From contig NZ_JASBRH010000023.1 of assembly GCF_029961155.1 (NCBI RefSeq), positions 1-64,000 of the forward strand: DNA of 64,000 bases, given 5' to 3'. Below, one piece after another: positions 9,557 to 19,200 of the stretch. The stretch comes from Pontibacterium granulatum. GTDB taxonomy: Bacteria; Pseudomonadota; Gammaproteobacteria; Pseudomonadales; Balneatricaceae. Positions within the stretch are counted from its first letter, which is position 1. Each line of letters opens with the position of its first letter. The position numbers and the translations under genes are program-made. A model generated the notes under the pieces. That model was not told the DNA's origin. It worked only from the letters and a program-made list of their open reading frames with translations, and ran no database searches.

Positions 9557-10357
9557 ATGCATTGCGAATATCTAGTGATCGAGAAAGGTGGTCTCGTCGG
9601 CAATCAGAACGGGGTATTGCGGGTTTCTGAAAATGCTGTAGATCCCTTTAAGGAAGCGGCAGCAGTCGATTACCCAGTTGGTTACCACCGGGGCGTTGAG
9701 CTTCGGTTGTTGTTAATAGACTCTCAGAATGAATCCGATCTGTTGGCGGACTTCGGTGAGCGCTGGGGGTTGCGCCGCTTATTGGCTGCGGCTGAAGATG
9801 AGGAGATGTATTCACTGTTGTCCAGGGCGGCACAGATTGCCACCTGGCATAACAATCACCGTTTCTGTTCCCGTTGTGCGACACCGTTAACACTGCATGA
9901 TAAGGATCTGGCCTTGGCGTGTGGTGAATGTGGTTTGGTGCAGTACCCCCGGATCTCGCCTTGCATTATTGTATTGGTGCGAAATGGTGATCGCTGTTTG
10001 CTGGCCCATGCCGCCCACTTTGATGAGAATCGCTATAGTACCCTGGCGGGTTTTATCGAAGCAGGAGAAACCGCGGAGAATGCGGTTGCGCGCGAAGTGA
10101 TGGAGGAGGTGGGTATTCAGGTCGGTAACGTGACCTATCATTGCAGCCAGTCGTGGCCGTTTCCTCACTCGCTGATGTTAGGTTTCTATGCTGATTATGA
10201 ATCAGGTGAGATTGAGCCGGATGGGGTGGAAATTACTGATGCGCGTTGGTTTGGCAAAGAGGATCTTGCGGGCGTGAATATTCCGCCGCCATTTACCATC
10301 GCAAGAAAACTACTCGATCATTATTGGGCGTCCCTGGACGACCAAGGCCAAGGTTAA
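9557..10357 (+). CDS. nudC: NAD+ diphosphatase / RNA NAD-decapping Nudix hydrolase NudC
   Basis: NudC hydrolyses NAD(H) to NMN(H) and AMP and removes NAD caps from RNA. The 266-residue protein carries a zinc ribbon (CSRCATPL ... ACGECGLVQYPR, about residues 103-135), then the Nudix box GFIEAGETAENAVAREVMEEVG (about residues 163-184), followed by SQSWPFPHSLM, the NADH-pyrophosphatase signature that separates this group from other Nudix enzymes. A very strong AGGAGGGAGG ribosome-binding site lies just before the ATG. The gene stands alone and is convergent with the SCP2 gene. Confidence 0.95.
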   Translation: MHCEYLVIEKGGLVGNQNGVLRVSENAVDPFKEAAAVDYPVGYHRGVELRLLLIDSQNESDLLADFGERWGLRRLLAAAEDEEMYSLLSRAAQIATWHNNHRFCSRCATPLTLHDKDLALACGECGLVQYPRISPCIIVLVRNGDRCLLAHAAHFDENRYSTLAGFIEAGETAENAVAREVMEEVGIQVGNVTYHCSQSWPFPHSLMLGFYADYESGEIEPDGVEITDARWFGKEDLAGVNIPPPFTIARKLLDHYWASLDDQGQG

Positions 10358-10372
10358 ATATCGGTATTGTTT

Positions 10373-10400
10373 AGGGCTGCCAGGGTGCAGCCCTTTCTTT
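10373..10400. terminator. Rho-independent terminator after nudC
   Basis: AGGGCTGC and GCAGCCCT form an eight-base stem around a six-base loop, followed by TTCTTTT. It lies between convergent nudC and the SCP2-domain gene. Confidence 0.8.
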
Positions 10401-10409
10401 TGGACAGAT

Positions 10410-10745
10410 TTAACTGGTTTGTTTCTGCTTGGAAAACAATTTGCCCAGCTTGGTTGCCAGCATTACATTGCCTTCGGCGCGCAGGCGTCCCTTCAGGAAG
10501 GCACTCATGCCATCGGTTTCGCCGGTAACAACGTCTACAACTGTTTCCGAATCCATGATCAGGGTGATGTTCGGGTCCGGGTGTTCGCCGTGGTCCACGT
10601 GGCAGGTACTATCTTTGATCTGAATGTAAAAGTCACTGCCATCTTCGATCAGGAACTGGAAGACCGCTGAAAAGTCTTCTGCATTGGCAGCTACAAAGCG
10701 GCTTGGGAGTTTTTCGATAACGCGTTCAACAGTGATGTCGGTCAT
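10410..10745 (-). CDS. SCP2 sterol-binding domain protein
   Basis: A 111-residue protein made of a single SCP2 (sterol carrier) domain. Family features visible are FQFLIEDGSDFYIQIKDS, the HPDPNITLIMDSETVVDVVTG core, and the GRLRAEGNVMLATKLGKLF end, which together form the lipid-binding fold. Such stand-alone bacterial proteins are thought to bind or transfer lipophilic molecules (for example UbiJ in ubiquinone synthesis carries a related domain), but this one is too short to be UbiJ and its ligand is unknown. It is monocistronic by position, between nudC and sohB. Confidence 0.85.
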   Translation of the reverse strand: MTDITVERVIEKLPSRFVAANAEDFSAVFQFLIEDGSDFYIQIKDSTCHVDHGEHPDPNITLIMDSETVVDVVTGETDGMSAFLKGRLRAEGNVMLATKLGKLFSKQKQTS

Positions 10746-11034
10746 GAAGATAGAAGGTCCAAATAGTGTTGCAGATCAAATGGGCTGATAGCGTTTGGCT
10801 GGCAAAAGGCTATCGTGGGAATCTGTTATTTAAAGTCACTGACATATTCGCAGGTTCTCCAGACATTTATGGTACATTAGCTGCCGCCCGGACTTAACAC
10901 TGCAAGACGCATAAATAGCTGGAATTGGTCGTATTTACCCCTTCATAGGTAGGTTGTACGCCGAAAGGGTGGAGCCAGGCTGGTTCGGGTGTGATTGAAG
11001 TTCGGTATTTCAAGTTTGCGGAGAATACGCTGTG

Positions 11035-12096
11035 ATGGAATTTTTGAGTGACTATGGTCTGTTTCTGGCCAAGTCCGTCACTATTGTACTGGCAGTTATC
11101 GCCGTTGTTGGCAGTGTGGCGGCGGTTGCCGCTCGCGGTAAAAAGCACGGTGAGCACGGTACGGTAGAGGTTACGCATCTCAACGAAGAGCTGGAAGAGA
11201 TGAAGCAGGCGCTGGAAGAAGCCATCCTGGATAAGGATGAGATGAAGGCGTTGCTGAAAGAAGAGAAGAAAAAAGAGAAAGAAGAGCGTAAAGAGCGAAA
11301 GAAAAAGAAAAAAGCTCACGAAGAAGATGAGCGTCGCAAGCGTGTTTTTGTGTTGGATTTTGATGGTGACATTAAAGCGTCTGAATTGGAGCCGCTGCGT
11401 GAAGAGATTTCTGCGGTCCTGACGCTGGCCGAGAAGGAAGACGAGATCGTCATCCGTCTGGAGAGTGGTGGCGGTATGGTGCACTCCTATGGTCTGGCAG
11501 CATCGCAGCTTGAGCGTATCAAGCGCAAAGAGATCCCTCTGACGGTATGTGTTGATCAGGTTGCGGCAAGTGGTGGTTACATGATGGCCTGTCTCGGTGA
11601 TCGCCTGCTGGCGGCGCCGTTTGCTATTGTTGGCTCCATCGGCGTGATCGCACAATTGCCGAACTTCCATCGTTTGTTGAAGAAAAACGATATTGACTAC
11701 GAAGTCCTGACTGCAGGTGAGTACAAGCGCACTCTGACAATGTTTGGTCAGAATACCGATAAAGGGCGTCAGAAGTTTATCGAAGAGCTGGAAGATACCC
11801 ACGAGTTGTTTAAAGACTTTGTTGCAGAGTTTCGTCCTCAGGTTGATATCGACAAGGTAGCAACCGGTGAGGTGTGGTTCGGTAAACGTGCCATTGATGC
11901 CAAACTGGTCGACGAGCTGATGACATCTGACGAGTATCTGACGGAAGCCTGTGAAGAAGCCGATGTGTTCATCGTGCGTTATGAGGAGAAGAAAAGCCTG
12001 CAGGACAAATTATCCTCCTTCGCGGTGGAGTCCGGTGATGGCATTCTCAGCAAGTGGTACAACCGTTTGATGAAGAATCGTTTTATTTCTCTTTAA
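11035..12096 (+). CDS. sohB: Inner-membrane S49 peptidase SohB
   Basis: SohB is a membrane-anchored serine peptidase related to signal peptide peptidase SppA. Residues 9-33 form one membrane span. A lysine/glutamate-rich linker follows (about residues 80-108, KKKEKEERKERKKKKK-like), then the ClpP-like S49 domain. The nucleophile serine is in VDQVAASGGYMMAC and the general-base lysine in LTAGEYKRTLT, as in SppA. The length of 353 fits E. coli SohB (349). The reading frame could also begin at a GTG one codon upstream (11032); the GGAG at 11020-11023 suits either. The substrate is unknown. The gene is separated from psrA by 87 bases holding a likely psrA promoter. Confidence 0.92.
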   Translation: MEFLSDYGLFLAKSVTIVLAVIAVVGSVAAVAARGKKHGEHGTVEVTHLNEELEEMKQALEEAILDKDEMKALLKEEKKKEKEERKERKKKKKAHEEDERRKRVFVLDFDGDIKASELEPLREEISAVLTLAEKEDEIVIRLESGGGMVHSYGLAASQLERIKRKEIPLTVCVDQVAASGGYMMACLGDRLLAAPFAIVGSIGVIAQLPNFHRLLKKNDIDYEVLTAGEYKRTLTMFGQNTDKGRQKFIEELEDTHELFKDFVAEFRPQVDIDKVATGEVWFGKRAIDAKLVDELMTSDEYLTEACEEADVFIVRYEEKKSLQDKLSSFAVESGDGILSKWYNRLMKNRFISL

Positions 12097-12111
12097 AACA
12101 GAAATTAAGCC

Positions 12112-12165
12112 TTGATGCTTTGCGGGGCATAGAGGCTATAATGGTGTCAGGGTTTAGTTTGAAAC
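12112..12165 (+). promoter_or_regulatory. psrA promoter with a possible PsrA-like palindrome
   Basis: A consensus -10 TATAAT lies at 12137-12142, with TTGATG at 12112-12117 as a weak -35 (19-base spacer). Just downstream, GTTTGAAAC at 12157-12165 is a near-perfect palindrome made of the same GTTT/AAAC half-sites as the published Pseudomonas PsrA motif, but in a different spacing. Its place after the start point would suit autorepression. The promoter is likely; the operator is a guess. Confidence 0.5.
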
Positions 12166-12183
12166 GCAGGTTCGGGAGTTAGG

Positions 12184-12843
12184 ATGCCGCATCTGGATAC
12201 ATCGCAAAGTATTGTTCGGGCTGCAGAGGTGCTCTTTGCAGAGAACGGGTTCGCCGAAACAACAGTTCGCCAGATTACCGCCAAGGCGGGTGTGAATCTG
12301 GCAGCAGTAAACTATCACTTCGGTTCTAAAAAGGGACTTGTGCAGGCGGTAGCGGAAAAGTTTCTCGGTCCATTGTGTGAACAGGTTGAGCACGCGCTCG
12401 CTGATCGCCTTTCTGCCAGTGATCATCGTGTCACGCTGGAGGAGGCATTGGAGATTCTGATGCGCTCGTTGCTTGTGGTAAATCGTGACAACGATCAGGC
12501 ATTGGCCGTGTTTATGCGGTTGCTGGATCTGGCATACATGAAAAATCAGGAAGATCTGCGTGATTTTCTGGTTGAGCGTTATGGTCAGCGTTTCCAGGAG
12601 CTGGTGCGCATTGTGCGTGAGGATGCGGCCCCGATGGCGAACGATGAGTTCTTCTGGCGTCTGCACTTCCTGTTGGGTTCCGTCACATTTACTTTGTCCA
12701 ACTACCAGACTATCAGTGCATTGGAGAAGCGTGAGTTTCAGCGTGACGATGCAGCCGTTGAGGAGGTGCTGCACCGCATGATTCCTGTGCTGTCTGCTGG
12801 CTTCCAGGCGAGGGCGGATAAAACCTTCTTCTGTCGGATCTGA
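12184..12843 (+). CDS. psrA: TetR-family regulator, PsrA-like
   Basis: The 219-residue protein has an N-terminal TetR helix-turn-helix (about residues 8-55: AAEVLFAENGFAETTVRQIT, AGVNLAAVNYHFGSKKGLVQ). The NLAAVNYHFGSKK recognition helix and the following FLGPLCEQVE closely match remembered Pseudomonas PsrA, as does the C-terminal ELFWR-like FFWRLHFLLGSVTFTLS segment. In Pseudomonas PsrA represses beta-oxidation genes and itself, is released by long-chain fatty acids, and activates rpoS. In P. aeruginosa psrA is also next to nagZ, which supports orthology. Here the stop overlaps the L,D-transpeptidase start (TGATG), so it heads an operon with a wall enzyme. The effector is inferred only from homology. 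Confidence 0.85.
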   Translation: MPHLDTSQSIVRAAEVLFAENGFAETTVRQITAKAGVNLAAVNYHFGSKKGLVQAVAEKFLGPLCEQVEHALADRLSASDHRVTLEEALEILMRSLLVVNRDNDQALAVFMRLLDLAYMKNQEDLRDFLVERYGQRFQELVRIVREDAAPMANDEFFWRLHFLLGSVTFTLSNYQTISALEKREFQRDDAAVEEVLHRMIPVLSAGFQARADKTFFCRI

Positions 12844-13325
12844 TGTCAGTTTCCATTCATATATCGATAAGCCGGCAACAGCTTACACTGAGCGATGATC
12901 AGGGTGAGCTGTGCCGGTTTTCTGTTTCTACTGCGGCCAGTGGGCCGGGCGAGCAAAAAAACAGCGGCTGTACGCCACGTGGTCATCACTACATTCGTGC
13001 GCGTATCGGGAACAATGCGCAGTTGGGTAGTGTCTTTATTGGGCGGCGCTTTACCGGTGAGATCTATTCGGACGATCTTGCACGGCGTTACCCGAAGCGG
13101 GATTGGATTCTGTCGCGTATCTTGTGGCTGAGCGGCCTTGAGCTGGGGCGGAACCGCCTGGGTGCAGTGGATACCATGCAGCGCTATATCTATATTCATG
13201 GCACGCCAGATACCGAACCGATGGGCGAACCAAAGTCCCATGGCTGTATTCGTATGCGCAATGAAGATCTAGTGCGTCTGTTTGAAATGGTTCCGGTAGG
13301 AACGCCTGTTTTAATTGAAGAGTAG
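12843..13325 (+). CDS. L,D-transpeptidase (YkuD domain)
   Basis: A 160-residue protein consisting of one YkuD catalytic domain. The signature IYIHGTP followed by SHGCIRM near the C-terminus supplies the histidine and the nucleophilic cysteine that make 3-3 peptidoglycan cross-links or attach proteins to the wall. There is no evident signal peptide: the N-terminus MSVSIHISISRQQLTLSDDQ runs directly into the catalytic fold. A periplasmic location would therefore need another export route or an upstream start, and the upstream sequence is psrA. It is translationally coupled to psrA by a one-base overlap and followed after 3 bases by nagZ, another peptidoglycan gene. Confidence 0.9.
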   Translation: MSVSIHISISRQQLTLSDDQGELCRFSVSTAASGPGEQKNSGCTPRGHHYIRARIGNNAQLGSVFIGRRFTGEIYSDDLARRYPKRDWILSRILWLSGLELGRNRLGAVDTMQRYIYIHGTPDTEPMGEPKSHGCIRMRNEDLVRLFEMVPVGTPVLIEE

Positions 13326-13328
13326 TGT

Positions 13329-14345
13329 ATGGGGTTTGGAGCCTTATTCGTAGATATCGATGGCACGTCGCTGTCGGATGCCGATCGAGAGCTGTTGCTG
13401 CGTCCGCAGGTGGCGGGTGTCATTCTGTTTGGTCGCAATACTCAAAGTGCGGAGCAGACAGCCCAGTTAGCGGCAGCAATTCATGCTGTTCGTGATGATC
13501 TTATTGTCAGCGTCGATCAGGAAGGTGGGCGGGTGCAGCGTCTGCGCGACGGTGTGACTCGGTTGCCGCCGATGGCTGCGCTTGGTCGTTTGTATCAGCG
13601 TGATGCTGAGAAGGCCCTGTATGCTGCCCGCGAAGTGGGCTATCTGATGGCTGCAGAGCTGCGATCATTGGGTGTTGATTTGAGTTTTGCGCCGGTGCTG
13701 GATCTGGAATACGGTCGCAACACGGTGATCGGTGATCGTGCATTTGCTCCTAAATCCGATGAGATCGTGGCATTGGCTGGCGCTTTTGTGGCGGGCATGC
13801 ATGAAGCGGGTATGGCAGCGACCGGTAAGCATTTCCCGGGACATGGTTGGGCGGATGCTGATACGCACAGCAGTGATGCGGTGGATGATCGCGATTTTGG
13901 TGAGATCTGGGAGCAGGATCTGGTGCCGTTCCGGAAGCTGGTTGACGCAGGTCTGGATGCTGTAATGCCGGCGCATGTGTTGTATCCGGCATGCTCGGAT
14001 CAACCGGCGGGCTTCTCGTCGTTCTGGTTGCAGGATGTGCTACGCAGTCGGTTGGCGTTTGAAGGCGTTATCTTTAGTGATGATCTGTCGATGAAGGCTG
14101 CGCATACAGCGGGCGGATACGCGCAGCGGGCCGAGATGGCGCTAAATGCAGGCTGTGATGTCTTGCTGCCGTGCAATAACCGTGAGGGTGCGCTTGAGGT
14201 TGTAGAGTATCTGGTTGCAAAAGGTTTTAAGCCATCGCCGTCGTTGCTAAGTATGCGCGGGAAAGCGATTGTGCACGATAAAGAACGCTTGGCTCGAGGT
14301 TCAGTGCTCTGTGCTGAGTTGTGGCAAGAGGTGAGCGATGTCTGA
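13329..14345 (+). CDS. nagZ: Beta-N-acetylhexosaminidase NagZ (peptidoglycan recycling)
   Basis: NagZ removes GlcNAc from cytoplasmic GlcNAc-1,6-anhydroMurNAc muropeptides; in many species this controls AmpC induction. The 338-residue protein is a single family 3 glycoside hydrolase barrel. Visible motifs are the VDQEGGRVQRL loop, KHFPGHGWADADTHSSDA with the flexible-loop histidine of the acid/base dyad, and VIFSDDLSMKA with the catalytic nucleophile aspartate. There is no signal peptide, as expected. The gene starts 3 bases after the L,D-transpeptidase and overlaps the channel gene by 8 bases. Confidence 0.96.
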   Translation: MGFGALFVDIDGTSLSDADRELLLRPQVAGVILFGRNTQSAEQTAQLAAAIHAVRDDLIVSVDQEGGRVQRLRDGVTRLPPMAALGRLYQRDAEKALYAAREVGYLMAAELRSLGVDLSFAPVLDLEYGRNTVIGDRAFAPKSDEIVALAGAFVAGMHEAGMAATGKHFPGHGWADADTHSSDAVDDRDFGEIWEQDLVPFRKLVDAGLDAVMPAHVLYPACSDQPAGFSSFWLQDVLRSRLAFEGVIFSDDLSMKAAHTAGGYAQRAEMALNAGCDVLLPCNNREGALEVVEYLVAKGFKPSPSLLSMRGKAIVHDKERLARGSVLCAELWQEVSDV

Positions 14346-15447
14346 CTGGTTGTTTGATCTGGTTTCAGGCTTTGGCTGGGTCGAGGCTCAGTACGAGTGG
14401 ATGGTTGTTCTTGCTTTTGTTGTTGGGGCGACGCTGCTTGCACACATCGTAGGGAGCTTCTTGCTACATTTTTTACAGAGACGTGCTGATGCGACTTCAA
14501 TGCAGCTGGACAGTGTCCTGATTGGTGCGGCAAAACCGCCTTTGGTTGTGCTGATTTGGGTGGTGGGTGTTGTCACCGGCTTGCAGGTGGCTGTGAGTAA
14601 CGGTTCGCTGATATTGCCGGAATCGGTGGGTACAGTACGTAAGCTGGCGTTGATTGCCACAATTAGCTGGTTTGCAGTACGTCTCGTCAGTCGCCTTGAG
14701 CGTATCCTGATGCGGCCGGCTGCCGGGCGCAAAGCAATGGATGTGACGACAGTGCGGGTGCTCGGGCGTTTGGTGCGTCTATCGGTGCTTGTATTGGCGG
14801 CGCTGATTGTTATGCAGAATCTGGGTTTCAGTGTGTCCGGTATTCTGGCGTTTGGTGGTATTGGCGGTTTGGCAGTCGGTTTTGCTGCCAAAGATCTGTT
14901 GGCCAACTTCTTTGGCGGACTAATGATCTATCTGGATAGGCCGTTCAATGTGGGTGACTGGATTCGATCGCCGGATAAGGAGATTGAAGGTGTTGTGGAG
15001 GATATTGGCTGGCGTCAGACGCGGATTCGGACGTTCAGCAAGCGTCCGCTCTATGTGCCTAATGCGACATTTGCCAGTATCTCGGTAGAGAATCCGTCCC
15101 GCATGACTAATCGTCGTATCTACGAATATGTGGGGGTGCGCTACGATGATTCGGCCAAGGTGCAGCAGATCCTGGATAGGGTAAGGGCTATGTTGGAAGC
15201 GCATCCTGCAATCGATACCAATCAGACGTTGATGGTCAATCTGGATCGGTTTGGGCCTTCTTCGCTTGATTTCTTTATTTACACCTTTACCAAAACAACC
15301 GATTGGGTCGAGTTCCATGGTATCAAGCAGGATGTGCTGATGCGGGTTATCAGTATAGTGGAAACGGCAGGCGCGGAGATTGCCTTTCCGACCACTACGG
15401 TTCATGTTGCTGAGATGCCTGTTGAGCCGATAGCGCGCAAGGCTTAG
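14338..15447 (+). CDS. MscS-family mechanosensitive channel
   Basis: A 369-residue inner-membrane protein. Hydrophobic spans lie at about residues 20-45, 65-85, 95-115 and 135-180. The pore-lining helix (LAFGGIGGLAVGFAAKDLLANFFGGLMIYLDRPF, about residues 160-200) has the Ala/Gly packing of MscS, followed by the beta domain (FNVGDWI ... VEDIGWRQTRIRTF). The cytosolic alpha/beta domain fills the rest. Such channels open under membrane tension to release solutes during osmotic downshock. It is the last gene of the psrA-LDT-nagZ unit and has its own terminator. Confidence 0.92.
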   Translation: MSDWLFDLVSGFGWVEAQYEWMVVLAFVVGATLLAHIVGSFLLHFLQRRADATSMQLDSVLIGAAKPPLVVLIWVVGVVTGLQVAVSNGSLILPESVGTVRKLALIATISWFAVRLVSRLERILMRPAAGRKAMDVTTVRVLGRLVRLSVLVLAALIVMQNLGFSVSGILAFGGIGGLAVGFAAKDLLANFFGGLMIYLDRPFNVGDWIRSPDKEIEGVVEDIGWRQTRIRTFSKRPLYVPNATFASISVENPSRMTNRRIYEYVGVRYDDSAKVQQILDRVRAMLEAHPAIDTNQTLMVNLDRFGPSSLDFFIYTFTKTTDWVEFHGIKQDVLMRVISIVETAGAEIAFPTTTVHVAEMPVEPIARKA

Positions 15448-15475
15448 CTGATTGGCTGGAAAGTTGAAGAGCATA

Positions 15476-15501
15476 AAAAGGCACCGTGAGGTGCCTTTTT
15501 T
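15476..15501. terminator. Rho-independent terminator between the MscS gene and csiV
   Basis: AAAAGGCACC and GGTGCCTTTT form a ten-base stem with a GTGA loop and a run of six Ts. It is symmetric and can serve the convergent csiV gene as well. Confidence 0.92.
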
Positions 15502-15518
15502 ACTGCTGGATAGGGGGC

Positions 15519-16286
15519 TTAGCGCTTCACGCTTGAGTCTGCAGTGTCGACAGGTAGCATCAGTACCAGAATGCCCATGAGTGGGTGGTCGAGGTAATGT
15601 ACCTCTTCAGAGCGCATGCGGCGCCCCTGGCGCATATTTACGGTCAGGAATTCCGGTACTTCCAGAAAGCTTGTGCTGATCGGGGAGAGTGGTGCAACAC
15701 TCTGCTCGGCCGCAATTTCTGCTGCTTGGGTATTTACAGCACCTTCGGTTGCAGGTTTTTCGCCGGCGTTGAGGAAGCTGCGTAGCATCTCGGATTCGGT
15801 CTGACTGAGCTTGCGGCTGTGGTACAGGTCGGGTCTGAAATGCAGGTAACGACCACGATCCAGTGTGATGTAGCCCTCTAGTTCATACATACCATTGTCG
15901 AGCATCTGGCCTGCGCGGATATGGATCGGACGGGCATTGCTTTTTTCTCCAATCGGTTGCAGCCAACCTGCGTGATAAAGCACACGGTAGGAGTGGTAAC
16001 GCGCGATGCGTTTCTTTTCTTCGTTAAAGAGCAGGGAGGACGTCGGCAAAAGCTCGTATGCGTCGAATGCGGACTGGCCGGTGTGCATCGGTGGGCGAAG
16101 TTTTACGGCGTTGCGTTGTGGCGTGACGTCCAGGCCCTGCGGCCAGAACTCATCGTCCAATACGCTTGGGTCTTCGTTGGCGAAGACGAGAATCTCGACT
16201 TGGTACCACGGCGTATCTTCTGCGGATGCGGTCAGTGTGATCGCGACACAGCACAAGGCAATGGCTATTCTCTGAAGTATTTTCAT
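15519..16286 (-). CDS. csiV: CsiV-family periplasmic protein (PBP1a-associated)
   Basis: A 255-residue exported protein with a signal peptide of about 22 residues (MKILQRIAIALCCVAITLTASA). The mature start, WYQVEILVFAN followed by a WP motif, and later LRPDLYHSR and the MRQGRRMRSEEVHYLDHPLMGILV end are features of the CsiV family. In Vibrio cholerae CsiV is needed for normal cell shape under D-amino acid stress and works with penicillin-binding protein 1A. It lies 2 bases after mfd, so it is cotranscribed with it, as in Pseudomonas. Functional transfer from Vibrio is an inference. Confidence 0.8.
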   Translation of the reverse strand: MKILQRIAIALCCVAITLTASAEDTPWYQVEILVFANEDPSVLDDEFWPQGLDVTPQRNAVKLRPPMHTGQSAFDAYELLPTSSLLFNEEKKRIARYHSYRVLYHAGWLQPIGEKSNARPIHIRAGQMLDNGMYELEGYITLDRGRYLHFRPDLYHSRKLSQTESEMLRSFLNAGEKPATEGAVNTQAAEIAAEQSVAPLSPISTSFLEVPEFLTVNMRQGRRMRSEEVHYLDHPLMGILVLMLPVDTADSSVKR

Positions 16287-16288
16287 GA

Positions 16289-19200
16289 TTATTTGACCGC
16301 TAATTCCGTCAGCAGTTTTTCAATTATTTGAAAACGTTGTTCCGCTTTTTCGCTTGCAATGGTGAAACGAAGTCGGTCTGCGCCCTCAAGTTTATACTTT
16401 TGTGGTTGATTTTGAACCATTTTTACCAAGGTGAGAGGGTCGACCTTCGGCTCTGAGCCAAATTCGATCCTGCCGCCTTTCTCGTGGGCGTCAATCTTTT
16501 CGATGCCCATATTGTCTGCTGATAGCTTCAGTTTAGTCAGTCGAAGCAGATTTTGTGTGGCTTCTGGTATCAGGCCGAAGCGGTCAATCATCTCAACCTG
16601 CAGCTCTTTGAGTTCGCGATCGCTGCTTGCGCTGGAGATGCGCTTGTACATGATTAGTCGGTTGTGTACGTCCGGTAGGTAGTCTTCCGGGATTAGGGCC
16701 GGGATACGCAGGTTGATCTCGGTGCCGTGTTTTAGGGGTTGGTCAAGGTTCGGTGTTTTACCAGCTTTGATCGATTCTACGGCCTGTTCCAGCATCTCCA
16801 TAAACAGTGTAAAGCCGACGGTTTGCATCTGGCCGCTCTGTTCTTCGCCCAGTAATTCGCCGGCGCCGCGTATCTCAAGGTCGTGGGTGGCCAGGGTAAA
16901 GCCTGCACCCAGATCATCTGCACCGGAAATGGCCTCCAGGCGTTTTGTGGCGTCAGTGGTGATCGCTTTCGGGTGTGGCGTTAGCAGGTATGCGTAAGCC
17001 TGGTGGTGTGAGCGGCCCACGCGTCCACGCAATTGGTGGAGCTGGGCGAGGCCGAACTTGTCGGCGCGGTCAATGATGATGGTATTGGCGTTGGGTACGT
17101 CGATGCCGGTCTCGATGATTGTGGTGCAGACCAGGACGTTGTGGCGCTTGTGGTAGAAGTCCGACATTACCTGCTCCAGCTCGCGTTCACGCATCTGGCC
17201 GTGGCCGATGCCGATGCGTGCTTCCGGAATCATCTCGCCCAGCTCTGCGGCAACCTTGTCAATGGTTTTGACTTCGTTGTGGAGGTAGTACACCTGGCCG
17301 CCGCGCAGCAGTTCACGCAGTATGGCTTCCTTAACGGTTGCCGGGTCGTTCTGGCTGACGAAGGTTTTTACCGACAGTCGGCGAGCTGGTGGGGTGGCGA
17401 TAATCGACAGGTCGCGAATGCCCGACATTGCCATGTTTAGCGTCCGTGGTATCGGTGTGGCTGTCAGGGTGAGAATGTCCACTTCGGAGCGCATGGATTT
17501 CAGGCGCTCTTTCTGCTGGACGCCAAAGCGGTGTTCCTCGTCAATGATCAGCAGGCCGAGGTTTTTAAACTTGATATCGCCCTGGATGAGTTTGTGGGTG
17601 CCCACGATGATATCGGCCTGGCCGCTTTCCAGCTTGTCGATAATGGCGCTTTGCTGCTTGCCGGTACGGAAGCGTGAGATTAGCTCAACGTTGACTGGCC
17701 AGTCTGCAAAGCGGTCGGCGAAGTTCTGGTAGTGCTGCTGGGCGAGCAGGGTGGTTGGTACCAGGATGGCAACTTGCTTGTCGCTCTGGCAGGCAATAAA
17801 TGCGGCGCGCATTGCGACTTCTGTTTTGCCGAAGCCAACGTCGCCGCACACCAGGCGGTCCATTGGCTGGCCGGAGGCCATATCGCGTATCACTGCTTCG
17901 ATGGCGTTCGCCTGGTCCGGGGTTTCTTCAAACGGGAAGGCGGAAGCAAACTGGCTGTACTCTTGGTCTGGATCAGAGAAACTGAAGCCTTTGCGTGCGG
18001 CACGACGGGCGTAGATGTCCAGTAGTTCGGCAGCGGCGTCGCGTGCTTTCTCAGCCGCTTTCTGCTTGGCTTTGCTCCATTGCTCCGCACCCAGTTTGTG
18101 AAGCGGTGCGAACTCGTCGCTGGCGCCGGTGTATCGGCCAATTAGGTGAAGCGATGAAACAGGGACGTACAGTTTGGCGTTATTCAGGTACTCCAGCGTC
18201 AGAAATTCGTTGGTTTGGCCTTCCAGTTCAATGGTCTGTAGTCCCTGGTAGCGGCCTACACCGTGATCGATATGGACAACCGGAGCGCCGATGCTCAGTT
18301 CAGACAGGTTTTTGATAACCTGATCCGCCTGTTCTTTTTCGCGTGAACGGCGGCGGCGCTGAAATACCTGGCGGCCAAACAGCTGTGTTTCGGTGATCAG
18401 GTGAACCTGTCCGGGCAGCGACAGGCCTCGTTCCAGCGGGAAGGTGGCGATACCGATTTCACTGTCGCTGTTAAGGAACGCCGACCAGCTATCGAGGATC
18501 GTAGGCTTCAGGTTGATGCGTCCGAGCAGCTCAAGCAGGGCTTCGCGGCGGCCAGCGGATTCCGCGCAGAACAGAATCGGTCCGTCCCGCTCTAGCAAAA
18601 ACGCTTCTAGGGCTTTGAGTGGTGCACTTGCCTGGGCATCCACCGGGAGTTCTGGCGGGGTGATGCAATTCAGATTTTCTCGCCCGGCTTTGTCCTCAAG
18701 TGTTTCGTCATTGAGCTGCAGGCGGCCGTAGTTCTTGAGAGCGCCAAACAGCTGGTCTGCGCTCAGGAACAGGGTGTCAGGACTAAGCAGCGGGTGGGTG
18801 ATGTCGTGACGGCGTTGCTCGTAACGCTCCTGGGTATCCTCCCAAAAGAGTTTGCTTGCTTGCTCCAGCTCCGGGTCTACGATGATCTGCGCATCTTTCG
18901 GCAGGTAGTCGAAGAGGGTTTGGGTCTCGTCGAAAAACAGTGGCTGGTAGTACTCGATACCCGGTGGTGTCAGTCCACTGCTGATGTCCTGATAGATCGG
19001 GCAGGCGCGGTAATCCACGTCAAAGGTTTCGCGCCAGCGTTGCTTGAAGCTCTTGATGGCGGCTTCGTCGAACGGGAATTCCTTGGCGGGTAGCAGGCGG
19101 ATCTGGTTGATGGTATCGATCGAGCGTTGCGTTTCCGCATCGAAGGTGCGCAAGGTTTCCACTTCATCATCGAACAGTTCGATACGAAACGGTGTGCCGC

